Below are positions 1-10,195 of a DNA stretch of 36,432 nucleotides, piece by piece (the first letter of the stretch is position 1; each line of letters opens with the position of its first letter). Both the position numbers and the translations under genes were made by a program. The stretch spans positions 1 through 36,432 of the forward strand of contig JAUCBJ010002099.1 in the NCBI GenBank assembly GCA_032718475.1, read 5' to 3'. Under the pieces are notes generated by a model. That model saw only the letters and a program-made list of their open reading frames with translations, was not told the DNA's origin and did not search any database. The stretch comes from Nemertoderma westbladi (lineage: Eukaryota; Xenacoelomorpha; Nemertodermatida; Nemertodermatidae).

Positions 1-170
1 CCCGGGTTGAGAATCTTATCATATTAGTAAAGTACTACCTAATGGCAAGGTACTGGCATGATAATTTTACTAAATTTTTACAATTACCACATTTTGCATT
101 ATTTGTTAAGGAATTAAAAAATACTTGCCAAGTACAGTATAGATTTTAAGAAATATTTGGGTGGGCACTT

Positions 171-310
171 ATCATGCAATGCACTTAACAAATTCTTAAC
201 AAATTTTGTATACCTAGAATATAATTTCGATGACTTTATAATCATGCAATGCACTTAGCAAATTTTTAACAAATTTTGTATACCTAGAACATACTTTCGT
301 TGACTTTATA
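171..310. repeat. 70-bp tandem dimer
   Basis: Two adjacent 70-bp units (171-240 and 241-310), both starting ATCATGCAATGCACTTA, differ at only a few positions. No coding potential is seen. The rest of 1-860 is AT-rich sequence with runs of TTTATTG-like words and nothing else I can identify. Confidence 0.85.
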
Positions 311-863
311 ACTTGACAAAAATTTAATAAGAACTTTAGTGGTGCTTGACACGCATTGCAATTAAAAATCAGTCACATGATCCACCGCCAATAAATGACT
401 CATTCAGTCATTTTGTGGTCAGTAGGCCTACTGCTGAACTGCAGAGTTGCGTTTATTGAGTTTTCTTTATTTACGTTTAATTGTTTAATGAGTTTTGCTT
501 ACTTTAATAAATAGTGTATAGCGTTTTGTTACTTTAATTTATACTGGTAGCTTTATTGCTGTTTGTTTACTTCAATTCAATTGTTTATTGTATTTTGTAC
601 TCTTTAATTTTGTTATTATTTATAGAGTTTTGTAATCTTTAATTGTTTAGTGCCTTTTGTATACTTGTTTTGTTTATTGTTTATTTGTTTTGTTTGTACT
701 GTCTATATCGTTAATGAAATATTTATGGTTTGCCTAATTGTCCGATTGTTGCTAATTGACAATTTAATTGAATTAATGCCTAATTGATACAATTAAAATT
801 CAAGTTATTTGAATGTTAGTGAAATTTGATTAATAACAATTGACTTTGGAAGAATTGGAATTT

Positions 864-1391
864 AAAAAAGGCCTCATAATCCAAAGACATATATTGAACT
901 CCGTGATGTTGTTGGGGATCTGGCCTCTCTAGCATTTGGACCACGAAACGTGACAGTCGGAACCCATAGTCAGAGACCAGCCTGGATTAAGTGGAGAGGC
1001 AGGACTTGGTGTGATGTATGAGTTCGGGGGGCATTCAACCGGCAGACTCAGGCGTTGTTAGATATCAGGGTCGTAAACCGATGACGCCGAGCCATATGCG
1101 GGACGCCCCCCGATGAGGGTCCTAGAATCTGTGGAGGACGCTAAAACCGCACTATATGTGGAACCAGCGAGACAGAGGAGAGCGGACTTTTGCACCCTTC
1201 GTAGTCTCTTGTCTCTCCGTAGAATGGAGTTCTGGCACCGCATGCCAACAAGCTCCCGAGTATCTTCGCTGATAGGTTACACCACAACTGGGACAGACCT
1301 TATAGCACCGTCATGGAGTGGGTTCGCCGCCGTGTGCAGTTCGCCATAGTTCGAGGGGCTTCTCATTGCATCAGGGAGTCGAGGCTATAGT
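864..1391 (+). pseudogene. Decayed 3' remnant of an RT-endonuclease element
   Basis: When frames are pieced together, the translation matches the C-terminal end of the RT-endonuclease protein encoded at 10196-12802: the ELRDV-GDLA-LAFGPRNV segment, then a Q-TQALLDIRVV segment carrying the second putative endonuclease aspartate, then the basic tail with an RGASHC-like end. Several frameshifts and stops interrupt it. It lacks the whole RT domain, as expected for a 5'-truncated retrotransposon copy. It is much more diverged from the two block copies than they are from each other, so it represents an older or different subfamily. Confidence 0.75.
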
Positions 1392-1633
1392 GGCACAGTG
1401 GTCTGGGTACGGAGGATGGATTGCCGATCACTCCACTCGTCTGACGCTGTAAACTGAATCTGTAAACTATGTTGTGTTGTGCTTTCTCTTATTTGTATCT
1501 GTGTTATCTATTTGGCATTATAGTTACTGTAGGTTCTTGTAAAACTCTCAGAGTATAATATTAATTGTAATTTTGCTTTATATTATATTATTGTTAAAGC
1601 TGTTTCATTGTACTAAACGGGGGTCTGGGGTAT

Positions 1634-1655
1634 GGGAGCGGCAGCTCCCAATAAA
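1634..1655 (+). terminator. Hairpin plus AATAAA at the end of the RT remnant
   Basis: A perfect 6-bp-stem hairpin with a GGCA loop (1634-1649) is followed at once by AATAAA and an A-rich stretch. It lies about 245 bases past the end of the RT remnant, so it could mark the 3' end and poly(A) signal of that retroelement. This is inference from position. Confidence 0.35.
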
Positions 1656-1672
1656 AAATAACAAAATGAAGA

Positions 1673-2948
1673 TAAAAAAGTAGGCCTACTTTAAAAATAT
1701 TTTCCCTGATTTTTTATTCTGTGTTTTCCAGACATTTTCCCAAGGAAACCGTCTTTTCTCACAGACACCGGGTAGTACCGGTAACGAAATTGTAAAAAAA
1801 ATGCTCTAAAATTCAACTGGACCACCACAATGAACCGCTAGTTATCCTGCATCTAATCTCAATAATAACCTTATATCTATATCTACAATACCAGTACTAT
1901 GAATGGTAGCCGTAGCACTTCATTATTTGGAATTCCTTGTATTAATGATTTTGAACATGTCTAAAATCATTTTTAATGTTTCTGTGTATGTATTTCTAAT
2001 TTTAATGTATTCATTGAACCACTATTTTCGTTGGGAAAAGTTAACCCTAATGTTCAAAATACAATTGCTGCAATCCATATAGTTATAATATAATATGATG
2101 ATGTTATTGGTAACTTTATATGACGGGTGATAAATTTTCTATTTTATTTCGTGCTCAAATCGTAATCTACTGTAGCGCTTGATAAGATTACAAATTTGAA
2201 TTAAATAGTATTATTGCATAAACAGAAATGAGGAATACCATTTTTGAACTTTTTGGATAAATTTTTCCGACGTAACTGTGTTTTAGTGTAGACCTACAGT
2301 ATTTACGCGTTTAGATCTGATGTGTATGTAACGTACAGTAATAATATGTTTGTTTATATGTTGTTTATATTAAAAACATTGAGTCTCGGTATTAATTTGT
2401 TTACATATGTCATAGGGGAGGGGGGGGGGGGGTTGCAACAAAGAGTATCAAACCAAACACAAGTGCATAGCATACAGTACATCACTCACTATGATGTTCC
2501 GTGTGTTGTTTCTCTTGTCTCAGAGGGGGGGGGGGGGGGGGTCATCATTTACTTTCATTCGAAAGCTAACCGCCACTCTTCCCACAACATTTATTTTTCA
2601 AAAATAATTATTACTTAAAAAAATTTGCGACGCAGGTTCGAACTAGTGCCGGGAATATATAGGTTACAGATATATGCTAGATTTGTAATGCGCATGTTAT
2701 TAGTTCATTACACTTGCAAAGTGCTTGCATATATCATCGGTTACATATAAAGCACGTTTATATATCCTGTAATACTTGTCAGTCACATAGCAACAACTTA
2801 CTAAACATTATAAACTTGCAATGTCATTTTTATGAAATTGGAAAATTTGTTAAGTACTTTACTCACCCTTTGCACCAGCGTTGCTAAGCGTTCTAAGCCT
2901 TTCTAAGCAGACTTGTTTAGAACTTAGGAAATATACTAAGAATCTCAA
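1673..2948. other. Non-coding AT-rich stretch with G-runs
   Basis: No supported gene. The stretch contains two long poly-G runs (about 2416-2433 and 2524-2540) and AT-rich spacer. An open frame across the G-runs encodes only glycine runs and low-complexity sequence, and I do not call it a gene. Confidence 0.6.
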
Positions 2949-3882
2949 CCCGGGTGGCTGGCTGGAGATAGACTGGCGGTAGCTGATACAGGCAGCAGGT
3001 TTTTCCACAGTTGACCATATTATTAATGTATAGAAGATAAACAAAATGTTCCATAATATGGTGTATTTATTAATAAAATAAATGGCCTACAGTGGAAGCA
3101 AATACATGCAACATTCGAATGCCCATATCTCATTTCCCAACCAAATTCAAATATATTTACATATTTGGAATCCTTGCATGGGCAGCTTTCTATTGGTACC
3201 ATCAAATCACTATAAGGTTGGAGAATGATTGCACCGTGACCTGTAAAAATCACCGGAGAAACCTTTTTCAAACACTTGTAGCGAAAGATTGAAAGCAAAA
3301 ATAACAATTCTGGCTCACCCAGCAAGGAGGAGGGAGCTGAAACTATCTCTATTTCAAATTTCATGCAATCTTATTAAGATTTGTAGAAAATTTTATGGGG
3401 GGGGGGGGGGGTCCAGGACATAAAACACACTATATTCCATGACATGGTGTAAGTACAGATAATGTACGAGGTTAAATATATAACATGGATTCAATTAGAC
3501 AGAGTGAGTATCTTCTTAGTTAGTCTCTTATACTAACTATATACGTCAACGTCATTGTTCATAAAATAGCTCTTTCCATAGCGTTACGGCACGAAAGAAC
3601 GAGGGCCGTAAAAGCTTTAAAGTGCTAATTATGAACTGGAGAATCAGAGAATGGAGAAAATTAATGGAGAATCTAATTTTATTCATTTGTGGGGAATTAT
3701 TTGTAGTTATTACGCGGTGACATACTGGATATATTGGACATACATAGTAAATGTATGGCGTAGAGACATTCTGATAAATAATGTGGCACTGTGATGTAAA
3801 CTTGGAAAATATGTTGCACTGGCGATTTGATAGTGCGAAATTAATTCCGTACAAATAAATAAAAAATATTAATTTAACTCAC

Positions 3883-5043
3883 TTGGAAGCTTGTCTTTCC
3901 GCAGCAGTGATCCTCATGCAGAAGCAGCCTCAGATAATATTCATCTCCGGCGAGGGGATGGACGGTGTGCACCCGACCTACAGTGAAGCCCTTCTTTCTA
4001 ACGTGCCATTCGTGTTTACTCCTGTCCTATGTATGTTTCTTTGGGTAATTAACATATGTAACGTTCGTTGAGGGATTCTTTGCGTTGAACTTGAAGAACG
4101 CTGTAAGTTCGGTATCTTTTGGCCCTTGCGATACGATTTCAGCAACATTTTCCTCGTTGAAAATCACCGTCTGCTCGTTCTCCAGGTGGACTCTGAGAGC
4201 CTGGACGGGAGGGCATTGCTGTGTGAATATCGAATCCCAATACTCGATAAGCAGCTTCTGGAGATCCAGATGTATCGCAGGTACTGATAGCTCCGAATTT
4301 CGTTCGTGTCCACACCAACCATTAATCTATCGCCACCCTTGTGCATATACTTAAATAAATACTTTACAGTATGCGCCGAAATGCAAATTTCAAAGTTAAT
4401 GTGGCATTGGAACTTCAACAATAAATATGGCGAATACGGAACAATCCACTGGTTGGTCACAACTCTTCCTTTAAAAATTACAGCCCTCCCACGTCGACGA
4501 CGATACTCCGGGTAAAATGTAAAAGGTCTTGTCTTCCCATGTTGTAGCATCGGAAAATGGTTTAGGGAAACCTTTCTTACAGCCATCGCCTTTGACTTTC
4601 TTACAGGCGGGCCTGCAGCTGTGCGTCATGAAGTTTAGCACACCTTCGAGAAGGCGCTGTGCCTGCTCCTTCGCGGGGCTTCCCTCAGCAAATTCCGCCA
4701 GATCAGGTGGCAATTCCGCAGAGATCATGGCGTCCACTTCATCCGCTGATGTTATTCGATCCCCTGGACACATGATTGCCAAAAGGTGAGCATGTGGGAG
4801 TCCTCGCTTCTGGAACTCTACCACATGTATCCGCGCGTCGAGTTTCCCAAATACCTTTCTCTCCCAGAGGTCGTCTATTAATTCCTTTAGTTTGTTATTG
4901 AAGACCCGAGCGATGATGTCGGGTCGATCCTCGGGTTTCTGCCCAGGGTAGATTGACCCAAGAATCTCGGGCCAATTCGGATTGCACGTCATTGTTATGA
5001 AGGCATCTGGCTTTTTGAACTCGCGACATATGGCCATGGCATC
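3883..5043 (-). pseudogene. Helitron Rep exon 4 (HUH and Y2 motifs), copy 1
   Basis: Carries FITMTCNPNWPEI, the HUH motif (PHAHLL) and the paired catalytic tyrosines (KYLFKYMHKG), then RSYQYLRYI, LTAFFKFNA and, near the 3' end, GRVHTVHPLAGDEYYLR. The order matches Helitron Rep. The frame shifts near 4540, and TAG at 4029-4027 stands where the family has a tryptophan codon. Two one-base insertions (near 4226 and 4269) are private to this copy. The segment at 3991-4000 keeps the family reading frame, whereas copy 2 has lost four bases here. A GTGAGT donor follows 3883. Confidence 0.85.
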
Positions 5044-5274
5044 CTGAAAATAAAATGAATTAATTATATTTCAATGTATACCTTCTTCACAAAAATGAAA
5101 TTATTAAATAAATATCTTTAGGTCAAACTTAAAAGTAAAGTAAGTATATTATAGTATGTAAAGTATCTCTATAATCTAAAGGCATATATTTATAATACCA
5201 CTTTTAAAAAATGTAATATAATTTTGAAGAACTTATTTTCGTATTTTATATTTTCATAAAACAAAATAATGTAC

Positions 5275-5506
5275 CTGAAAATGAGAATGCATATATCGCG
5301 TGGAACCAATGTGTGACAGCGGTAGTACGACAAGCTTCCCAGCTCTTATGGGCTCATTAGTATTATCGTGTGCATGCACTGCTTCGCACAATCTTCCGTA
5401 CTTGTCAGCACGTAATTTTTGTTGGTTCGACGTGTAGTAGAACATGTCCTGATTCTCGATTTTCACGAGTGCTAGGCACAAATACTCCTGGAAGAGTCGG
5501 CGTCCC
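5275..5506 (-). CDS. Helitron Rep exon 3, copy 1
   Basis: Acceptor TTTGCAG precedes 5506; donor GTACAT follows 5275. It encodes the RRLFQEYL..ENQDMFYYTSNQQKLRADKYG..LPLSHIGSTRYMHSHFQ segments, which precede the HUH exon in Helitrons. It joins in frame to exon 4 (HFQ then DAMAICREF), replacing the DAMAI(C) junction normally contiguous in the family. Confidence 0.8.
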
Positions 5507-6277
5507 CTGCAAAACGTTGAGTAATGAGTAATGAAACTATTAATACATTTTACAAGGTTGTAAAATGTGACTTTTTTTAAATAAAATATTAATCTGATCT
5601 ATTTGATTAAATTAAAGAAATCACTAATATTGAAAATCGAGTCGAGTAGAATCGAATCGAGTTCCCTGTGCCTTCGAGGTGGTCGCCGTTCATGGTTTCT
5701 GGGATGGTGCTGGGCTCCGTGGATTGGACATAGCATAGCGGCTCAATATTGAGCTTTGTCTTAATTTATAATAAACTGAAATTATTAATATTCTAGGACT
5801 TTATATTTCAATTAATTTGTTGAAAAATTTGTTTTGGTGTTTGAATAATTATGTAAGTTTTTTAGTATTATTATATTATACTATTTATATTACTAATATT
5901 GAAAATTATATTATTTACAAAAAAAGTAGGTTCTACGTTCCTCTTCCGGCTTTGATTATAATATATCCTTCGAAATGTTTATCACGCCAAAACCATTACA
6001 TGCAATCAACAAAGTAATATTATATACATAATACATGTATTTATGGTTAACGGGATCCCGGCAAAAAATGCAATCCCGGTCCCGATCTCGACTTTTTTGA
6101 ACCGGGATCCCGAAGTATAAAGTTAAGTCAATTTATAAATCAAATATACTGAATCACAAGAGGCCCCACCCCGAGAGAGTTTGATCTAATATTGACACAT
6201 AAGATATTAAACATTAAACACAATTAAATGTCACTCAGTACCGGTAGTCAAACAATAAAGAATAAATGGCAACTCAC

Positions 6278-6524
6278 CAGTGCAAAGGATTGAATTTAAT
6301 AGCACCGATAATCGTCGTCCTAATCTGAATAATAAAACGATAGAAAGCCCGGGGTGTTAGTGACATATCCGGGTGCCAACCGTCCCTCCCAGTCGGGAAA
6401 AACAACACGAAGTGTAGCGGATCGGCCGCGCGGTTTGTATCCGAAATCTCCCTGACTTGGCGACCTGGTCCTCGAAGAGAGACAACAAAGTCACGTCTCC
6501 TAAAAGATGAATCTTCTGTCACAA
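6278..6524 (-). CDS. Helitron Rep exon 2, copy 1
   Basis: Acceptor TTTTAG lies before 6524 and donor GTGAGT after 6278. It encodes the DPLHFVLFFPTGRDGWH and LTPRAFYRF segments seen in Helitron-like N-terminal domains. The codon for W spans the splice (CACTG plus GGGACGC), giving ...LHWGRRLFQEY across the junction. Confidence 0.75.
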
Positions 6525-6900
6525 CTAAAACATAGTTAAAATCAAATAAATATTGACAAAATTGAAGCCAAAAATCAATTAAAGTCTCACCAAAAATTTA
6601 AAATTATAAATTAAATAACCCTTTATATTAGGTGGCCTAATATAAAATAAAATATATATTGTCTTCCCATAAAAATATTACAAATACTGTACCGGTAGTT
6701 GAAATGAGTTATGCAAAATTTTTTTCTGTGTGGGAAGGTATAGCTATATTTACATTGACAGCCGCATTTGGGACTATCACACATTAAATTTGATTGAATC
6801 ATCAAATTTTGAATGGGATTTTATCTATGGAGTTGGAGTTATAATACTGAAATAAGGGCGAGTTGAAAAGAGTATTAATATGTATTTCATTACAACTACA

Positions 6901-7388
6901 CCCGGGCTAGGGATATTAATTTTACGGAGGTATGTGTTTTCAAGGAAATGTCAAATAATCCGTGCCGCAGTTACGACCACAAGATCCAAGACACCGAACC
7001 ACTTAAACGCCACTAAGCTGGAATCACTTGTTTTTAGTGTCTTATTCTATTTGGGGTTCGCTGTGTTTTCAGAATGTGTATAAACTGGAAAAATAGAAGG
7101 AGGAAAAATTGTGAAAGATTTAAAATTGAAAATATATTAATTTCCGAAATTACGTTCAATATAAAACATCTAGTTAATAATGAAATTGACAAAACAGAAA
7201 GTCGCAATCCAATTTTAGTTTAAATCTTATTAAAATTATTTTATACAATTCATATATGATGATATTTCTGTAAATATTTATGATTAAAAGTAAACTTATA
7301 TACAGTATATAATAAATTAAAAAAATAGGAAATTTCCGAAAAAAGATCTAGGAAAGTTCCCTAAATTTTCTCAGATCCCTAACCCGGG
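6901..7388. mobile_element. Small CCCGGG-ended TIR sequence in Helitron intron 1
   Basis: Both ends begin CCCGGG(C/T)TAGGGAT, a 16-bp inverted repeat with two mismatches, enclosing 488 bp of AT-rich non-coding DNA. No target duplication is evident, so this is only a possible MITE. The equivalent copy lies at about 20107-20594. Confidence 0.3.
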
Positions 7389-7600
7389 CGGATATATTAA
7401 GCCTAACACAATCACGTACCAACTCACATATTACCATATTTCATTAATATAAAAAATTACATTAATTTATGCAGTAGGTCAAAAAAAACGGGATCCAACA
7501 CCATATGAAACTACCTCACGAAGGTGAGTAATATACCTGCATTTAAATATTTCCAGACCTTTTATATACTGTAGTCTCTAAAAAATATGAATCTACTTAC

Positions 7601-7838
7601 TGGATATTTCCTTCAATCCCTGAGGAGCTGTAAACCTTCTCTCGTGCTCCCCCTCGGGCCGACGACTGCCGTCTATGTGCAGCTGTAGAGACGTCGACTC
7701 ATCTTGGTCCACAACCTCCATGGCACTCTTGAAATCCTTTAGATAAGGATTGCAGTTCTTGAGAACGTCCTGTAATTGTTCCAGGAGTCCCATTAATACA
7801 TCCTTCTCCCTCGACGAAACGGATCCCGGAAGAACCAT
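7601..7838 (-). CDS. Helitron Rep exon 1, copy 1
   Basis: Encodes a segment with LLEQLQDVLKNCNPYLKDF, typical of the region upstream of the Helitron Rep core. The donor GTAAGT follows 7601. Joining to 6524 keeps the frame (ATATCCA plus TTGTGACAG). Helitron proteins usually have more sequence upstream, which I do not see, so the 5' end may be truncated. Confidence 0.6.
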
Positions 7839-8005
7839 GTTTAGAACCGCAGCACGGTTTCCTTATCCGTAAACCGCTACTTCTACATAGTACTGTCAGT
7901 TGTACTTCTATATACACAGAACTGCAGATTAATTAAACAATATTATCAGCTGCCCTATTAAGTTGGATTAAGTGCACTCTTTATAGTTATTAAGTGCGCT
8001 GTTAA

Positions 8006-8773
8006 CCCTATTACAGTACCACTGGGGTGTTTAAACCATTAACAGAACTGGCGGGGGTCGATTCGACTGCAGACTGCGACTACATGACAGTAGCCGATTC
8101 AGAAAAGTACAAGTTTGAGATGTCTAGTTCGATAATTATATATTCTATTGAATTCAGAACAGCTATAAACCTCTAAAACGCAATAAATAAATTCTCACAA
8201 GCAATTTTATCTATTGAATGGATTTTCAAAATTTTGTGCTAGCACCAAAATTTGCACACAGCACCGAAAAATACAAGTTTGATACGCTTGGCGAACTCTT
8301 ATATATTTCATCGAAACCAGAACCCCAAAAAACCCCAGTTGCGTAAAAAACAAATTTCAAACAATAAATTTACAAAATTGACATATTTCAAAATTTGGTG
8401 CTGGCACCAAAATTTGGCACCCGACGAAAAAAACAAGTTTGAAATTTCTAAATCAATTTATATGTATTCCATCCAATTGCTAACACCAAAAAACCGGTAT
8501 AAATCAAAAATAGAGATGTTACAATTCATATTTAATGAAAAGTAATTTTCAAAAAACGTCTCAAAAAAGTGCCAAAAGTAGGGTTAAAAAATGGTACTAT
8601 AACTCGAAAACTACCCAATATTTTTAAAAACGGTTTTCACTACTAGGAAGACAATCGATTTTTAGGAAAATCATAAAATTTCAGATTCCCAAATGCGTTT
8701 GTTTCAGAATTATAATAAAAAAACCACGGGGGGGGGGGGGGGGTTCATATTGACCCTCCCGGGTTTAATAGGG
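8006..8773. mobile_element. TTAA-flanked MITE, copy 1
   Basis: TTAA at 8002-8005 and 8774-8777 flanks a non-coding element whose two ends both read inward CCCTATTA. TTAA duplication and a CCCT start are typical of piggyBac-like elements (established for that superfamily). The right end contains a G-run and the near-palindrome GGGTCATATTGACCC. No transposase is present. The counterpart in copy 2 is 21323-22085. Confidence 0.6.
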
Positions 8774-8777
8774 TTAA

Positions 8778-9078
8778 GGCCCGTTCACATCCAACGGAAC
8801 AGTACACCGCGCGGTGTACCACAGGGCCAGCAGTACACCGCTGACTGTGAACGACCCAACACAACAGGTAGTTGTGCGCTAAACCGCGCGGTTTAGCGCA
8901 GCCCATTTAAATAATGTTAAAACAATTAATGTAATTTCCTGTTGAATTCACAGTCGGTTACCGCAACGGTACCGTTGGGTGTGAACGGGCCCCGGGTAGT
9001 GTACCGCTGGTTTACCGTTTCAATACCGCTAGACTACTTTACCGCTCACGCACGCACCGTTGGATGTGAACGGGGCTT
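8778..9078. mobile_element. Harbinger-like MITE, copy 1
   Basis: The terminal inverted repeats match over GGCCCGTTCACATCCAACGG with one mismatch. They are flanked by TAA (8775-8777 and 9079-9081), fitting the TWA target sites of PIF/Harbinger elements. It abuts the TTAA-flanked MITE. Inside are two perfect palindromes, 18 bp at 8802-8819 and 26 bp at 8875-8900. No coding capacity is seen. A TTAA target instead of TAA cannot be excluded. Confidence 0.6.
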
Positions 9079-9081
9079 TAA

Positions 9082-10195
9082 TACGTATTAGCCTGTGCTG
9101 TATCAATGCCTCAGTGGGTGGTCTCTACTACAACTGCCAGGCCCGACTCAGCTCCAGGTAAGTTAACAATCTGTCAATTATAATAAAGAAAGGGAGCCGA
9201 CATTTAGTCAGATCCACCAAATGGATGGCCAAGGAGACAGACTGTCTGGACTTAGTAGAGTCGAGTTAAATCGCTTCGCCAAAACGACCAAATAGCCCAT
9301 AGGAATACACTACATTTATTTGGCCGTTTTGGTCATGTTTATTGGGATTGGGACAGTCCCAATCCCAATAAACAGAACTTGGGCATTTTGGCGGCCAAAA
9401 CGACCAAAATGGCCAAATATAAATTGCGGCATTCATGAAAGGAACTTCTGAGGCAAGTTGGCTTGTCAATCACAGCCAGTGAATAGAGGCTGAGTGTAAG
9501 TAAAGCCCAGGGTGTTGGCAGATAGAAAAATGCTTCGAATTCCGGACATTCCCTCCCCAACCCCCCCCCCCCCCCCCCCCCGGACAGTTCCGTTCCGTTC
9601 GAGTAGGACACTACTGTTTTATATTTCGCACATTTATTTTTTAACAGGGGTTGCCGGCCAACGTGAGGGTAGAACACCATAGGACATGTTGTATCCAGAC
9701 AAGTTGTACCCAGACAGACATCTTGTATCCAAATTTATGGGATACAAAAAAACCGTCACATTATAACCCGCACTACCTGTCATGGATTTCACAATAAATT
9801 GTGTGAAAATAAAACACCCTTCCATACGCTCACAACAGACTGCACCTGTCGGTTTTGCGGAGGGTGCTGCAGCGACCAATTACATGTTTTTAGCTGTCAA
9901 TCATCCCCAACTACGGCCAAACTAGCATCTGGCTAAATTTTAATGTTAATGTATATAATATAATTATTATTAATATACTTTCCTTTTACCCCGGTTGGGA
10001 GTTGTAAAAGCTTTTGCAGACATAACAAGTCATTTTTCCACAATGCGCAGAATACTCTAAAATAGCCCTGAATTTATCCCCCTACGCGACAGGAAGGGAT
10101 TGGAGCTCAGTATGACAAAATCTGTCAGCTGATTTCCTGAGGACGTGGAACCTCTTTGTTCTGCCTATTCAGCCAATCAGAGCGATTTTCCCTTT
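9082..10195. other. Upstream region of the RT gene, copy 1
   Basis: No supported gene. It contains the hairpin at 9336-9374, a poly-C run near 9560-9581 whose length differs between the copies, and AT-rich sequence. At 9933-9938 (CTAAAT), 82 bp present in copy 2 are missing. The RT frame itself opens at 10133 after a TGA. Confidence 0.6.
9336..9374. repeat. Perfect 39-bp hairpin, copy 1
   Basis: Two 19-bp arms (TGTTTATTGGGATTGGGAC and its complement) are separated by a single A at 9355. Partial outer arms made of TTTGGCC/TTTTGGTC words flank it. Copy 2 has the same core inside a longer palindrome. Confidence 0.9.

Larger units (their letters stand above)
1..2954. mobile_element. Candidate TIR element with CCCGGG termini
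   Basis: The first ~25 bases of the window and the reverse complement of the bases ending at 2954 match with three mismatches (both begin CCCGGGTTGAGA), with weaker similarity for about ten more. The right end falls exactly where homology between the two large block copies begins (2955). This fits an element inserted inside the Helitron intron of copy 1. The interior holds an RT remnant, G-runs and AT-rich DNA but no transposase. A target duplication cannot be tested because the left flank is outside the window. The alternative is a chance rearrangement breakpoint. Confidence 0.45.
3883..7838 (-). pseudogene. Helitron Rep (HUH) gene, copy 1, exons 1-4, broken
   Basis: Four exons can be joined in frame at GT-AG sites: 7838-7601, 6524-6278, 5506-5275 and 5043-3883. 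The product follows the Helitron-like N-terminal domain: an NPYLKDFKSA segment, DPLHFVLFFPTGRDGWH, the LFQEYL..NQQKLRADKYG segment, the HUH motif PHAHLL (codons at 4786-4794) and the two-tyrosine motif KYLFKYM (codons at 4359-4361 and 4347-4349). HUH endonucleases nick and join single-stranded DNA during rolling-circle transposition. Exon 4 has a frameshift near 4540 and a TAG at 4029-4027, both shared with copy 2. It also has one-base insertions near 4226 and 4269 not seen in copy 2. No further exon lies between here and the element at 1-2954, so the helicase half is missing. The upstream start is uncertain; 7838 is simply the first ATG in frame. Confidence 0.85.

Noticed and set aside
171-310. 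CRISPR-like repeat
   Set aside because: Only two directly abutting units without spacers, in eukaryotic DNA.
2322-2618. 98-codon open frame with glycine runs
   Set aside because: It runs through poly-G tracts, has no recognisable motif and lies in AT-rich non-coding DNA.
3023-3364. 113-codon minus-strand frame, identical at 16251-16592
   Set aside because: Conserved only because the block is duplicated. It lies in a Helitron intron and shows no family motif.
8252-8545. 97-codon plus-strand frame in both copies (also 21569-21862)
   Set aside because: Lies inside the TTAA-flanked MITE; lysine- and asparagine-rich low-complexity translation.
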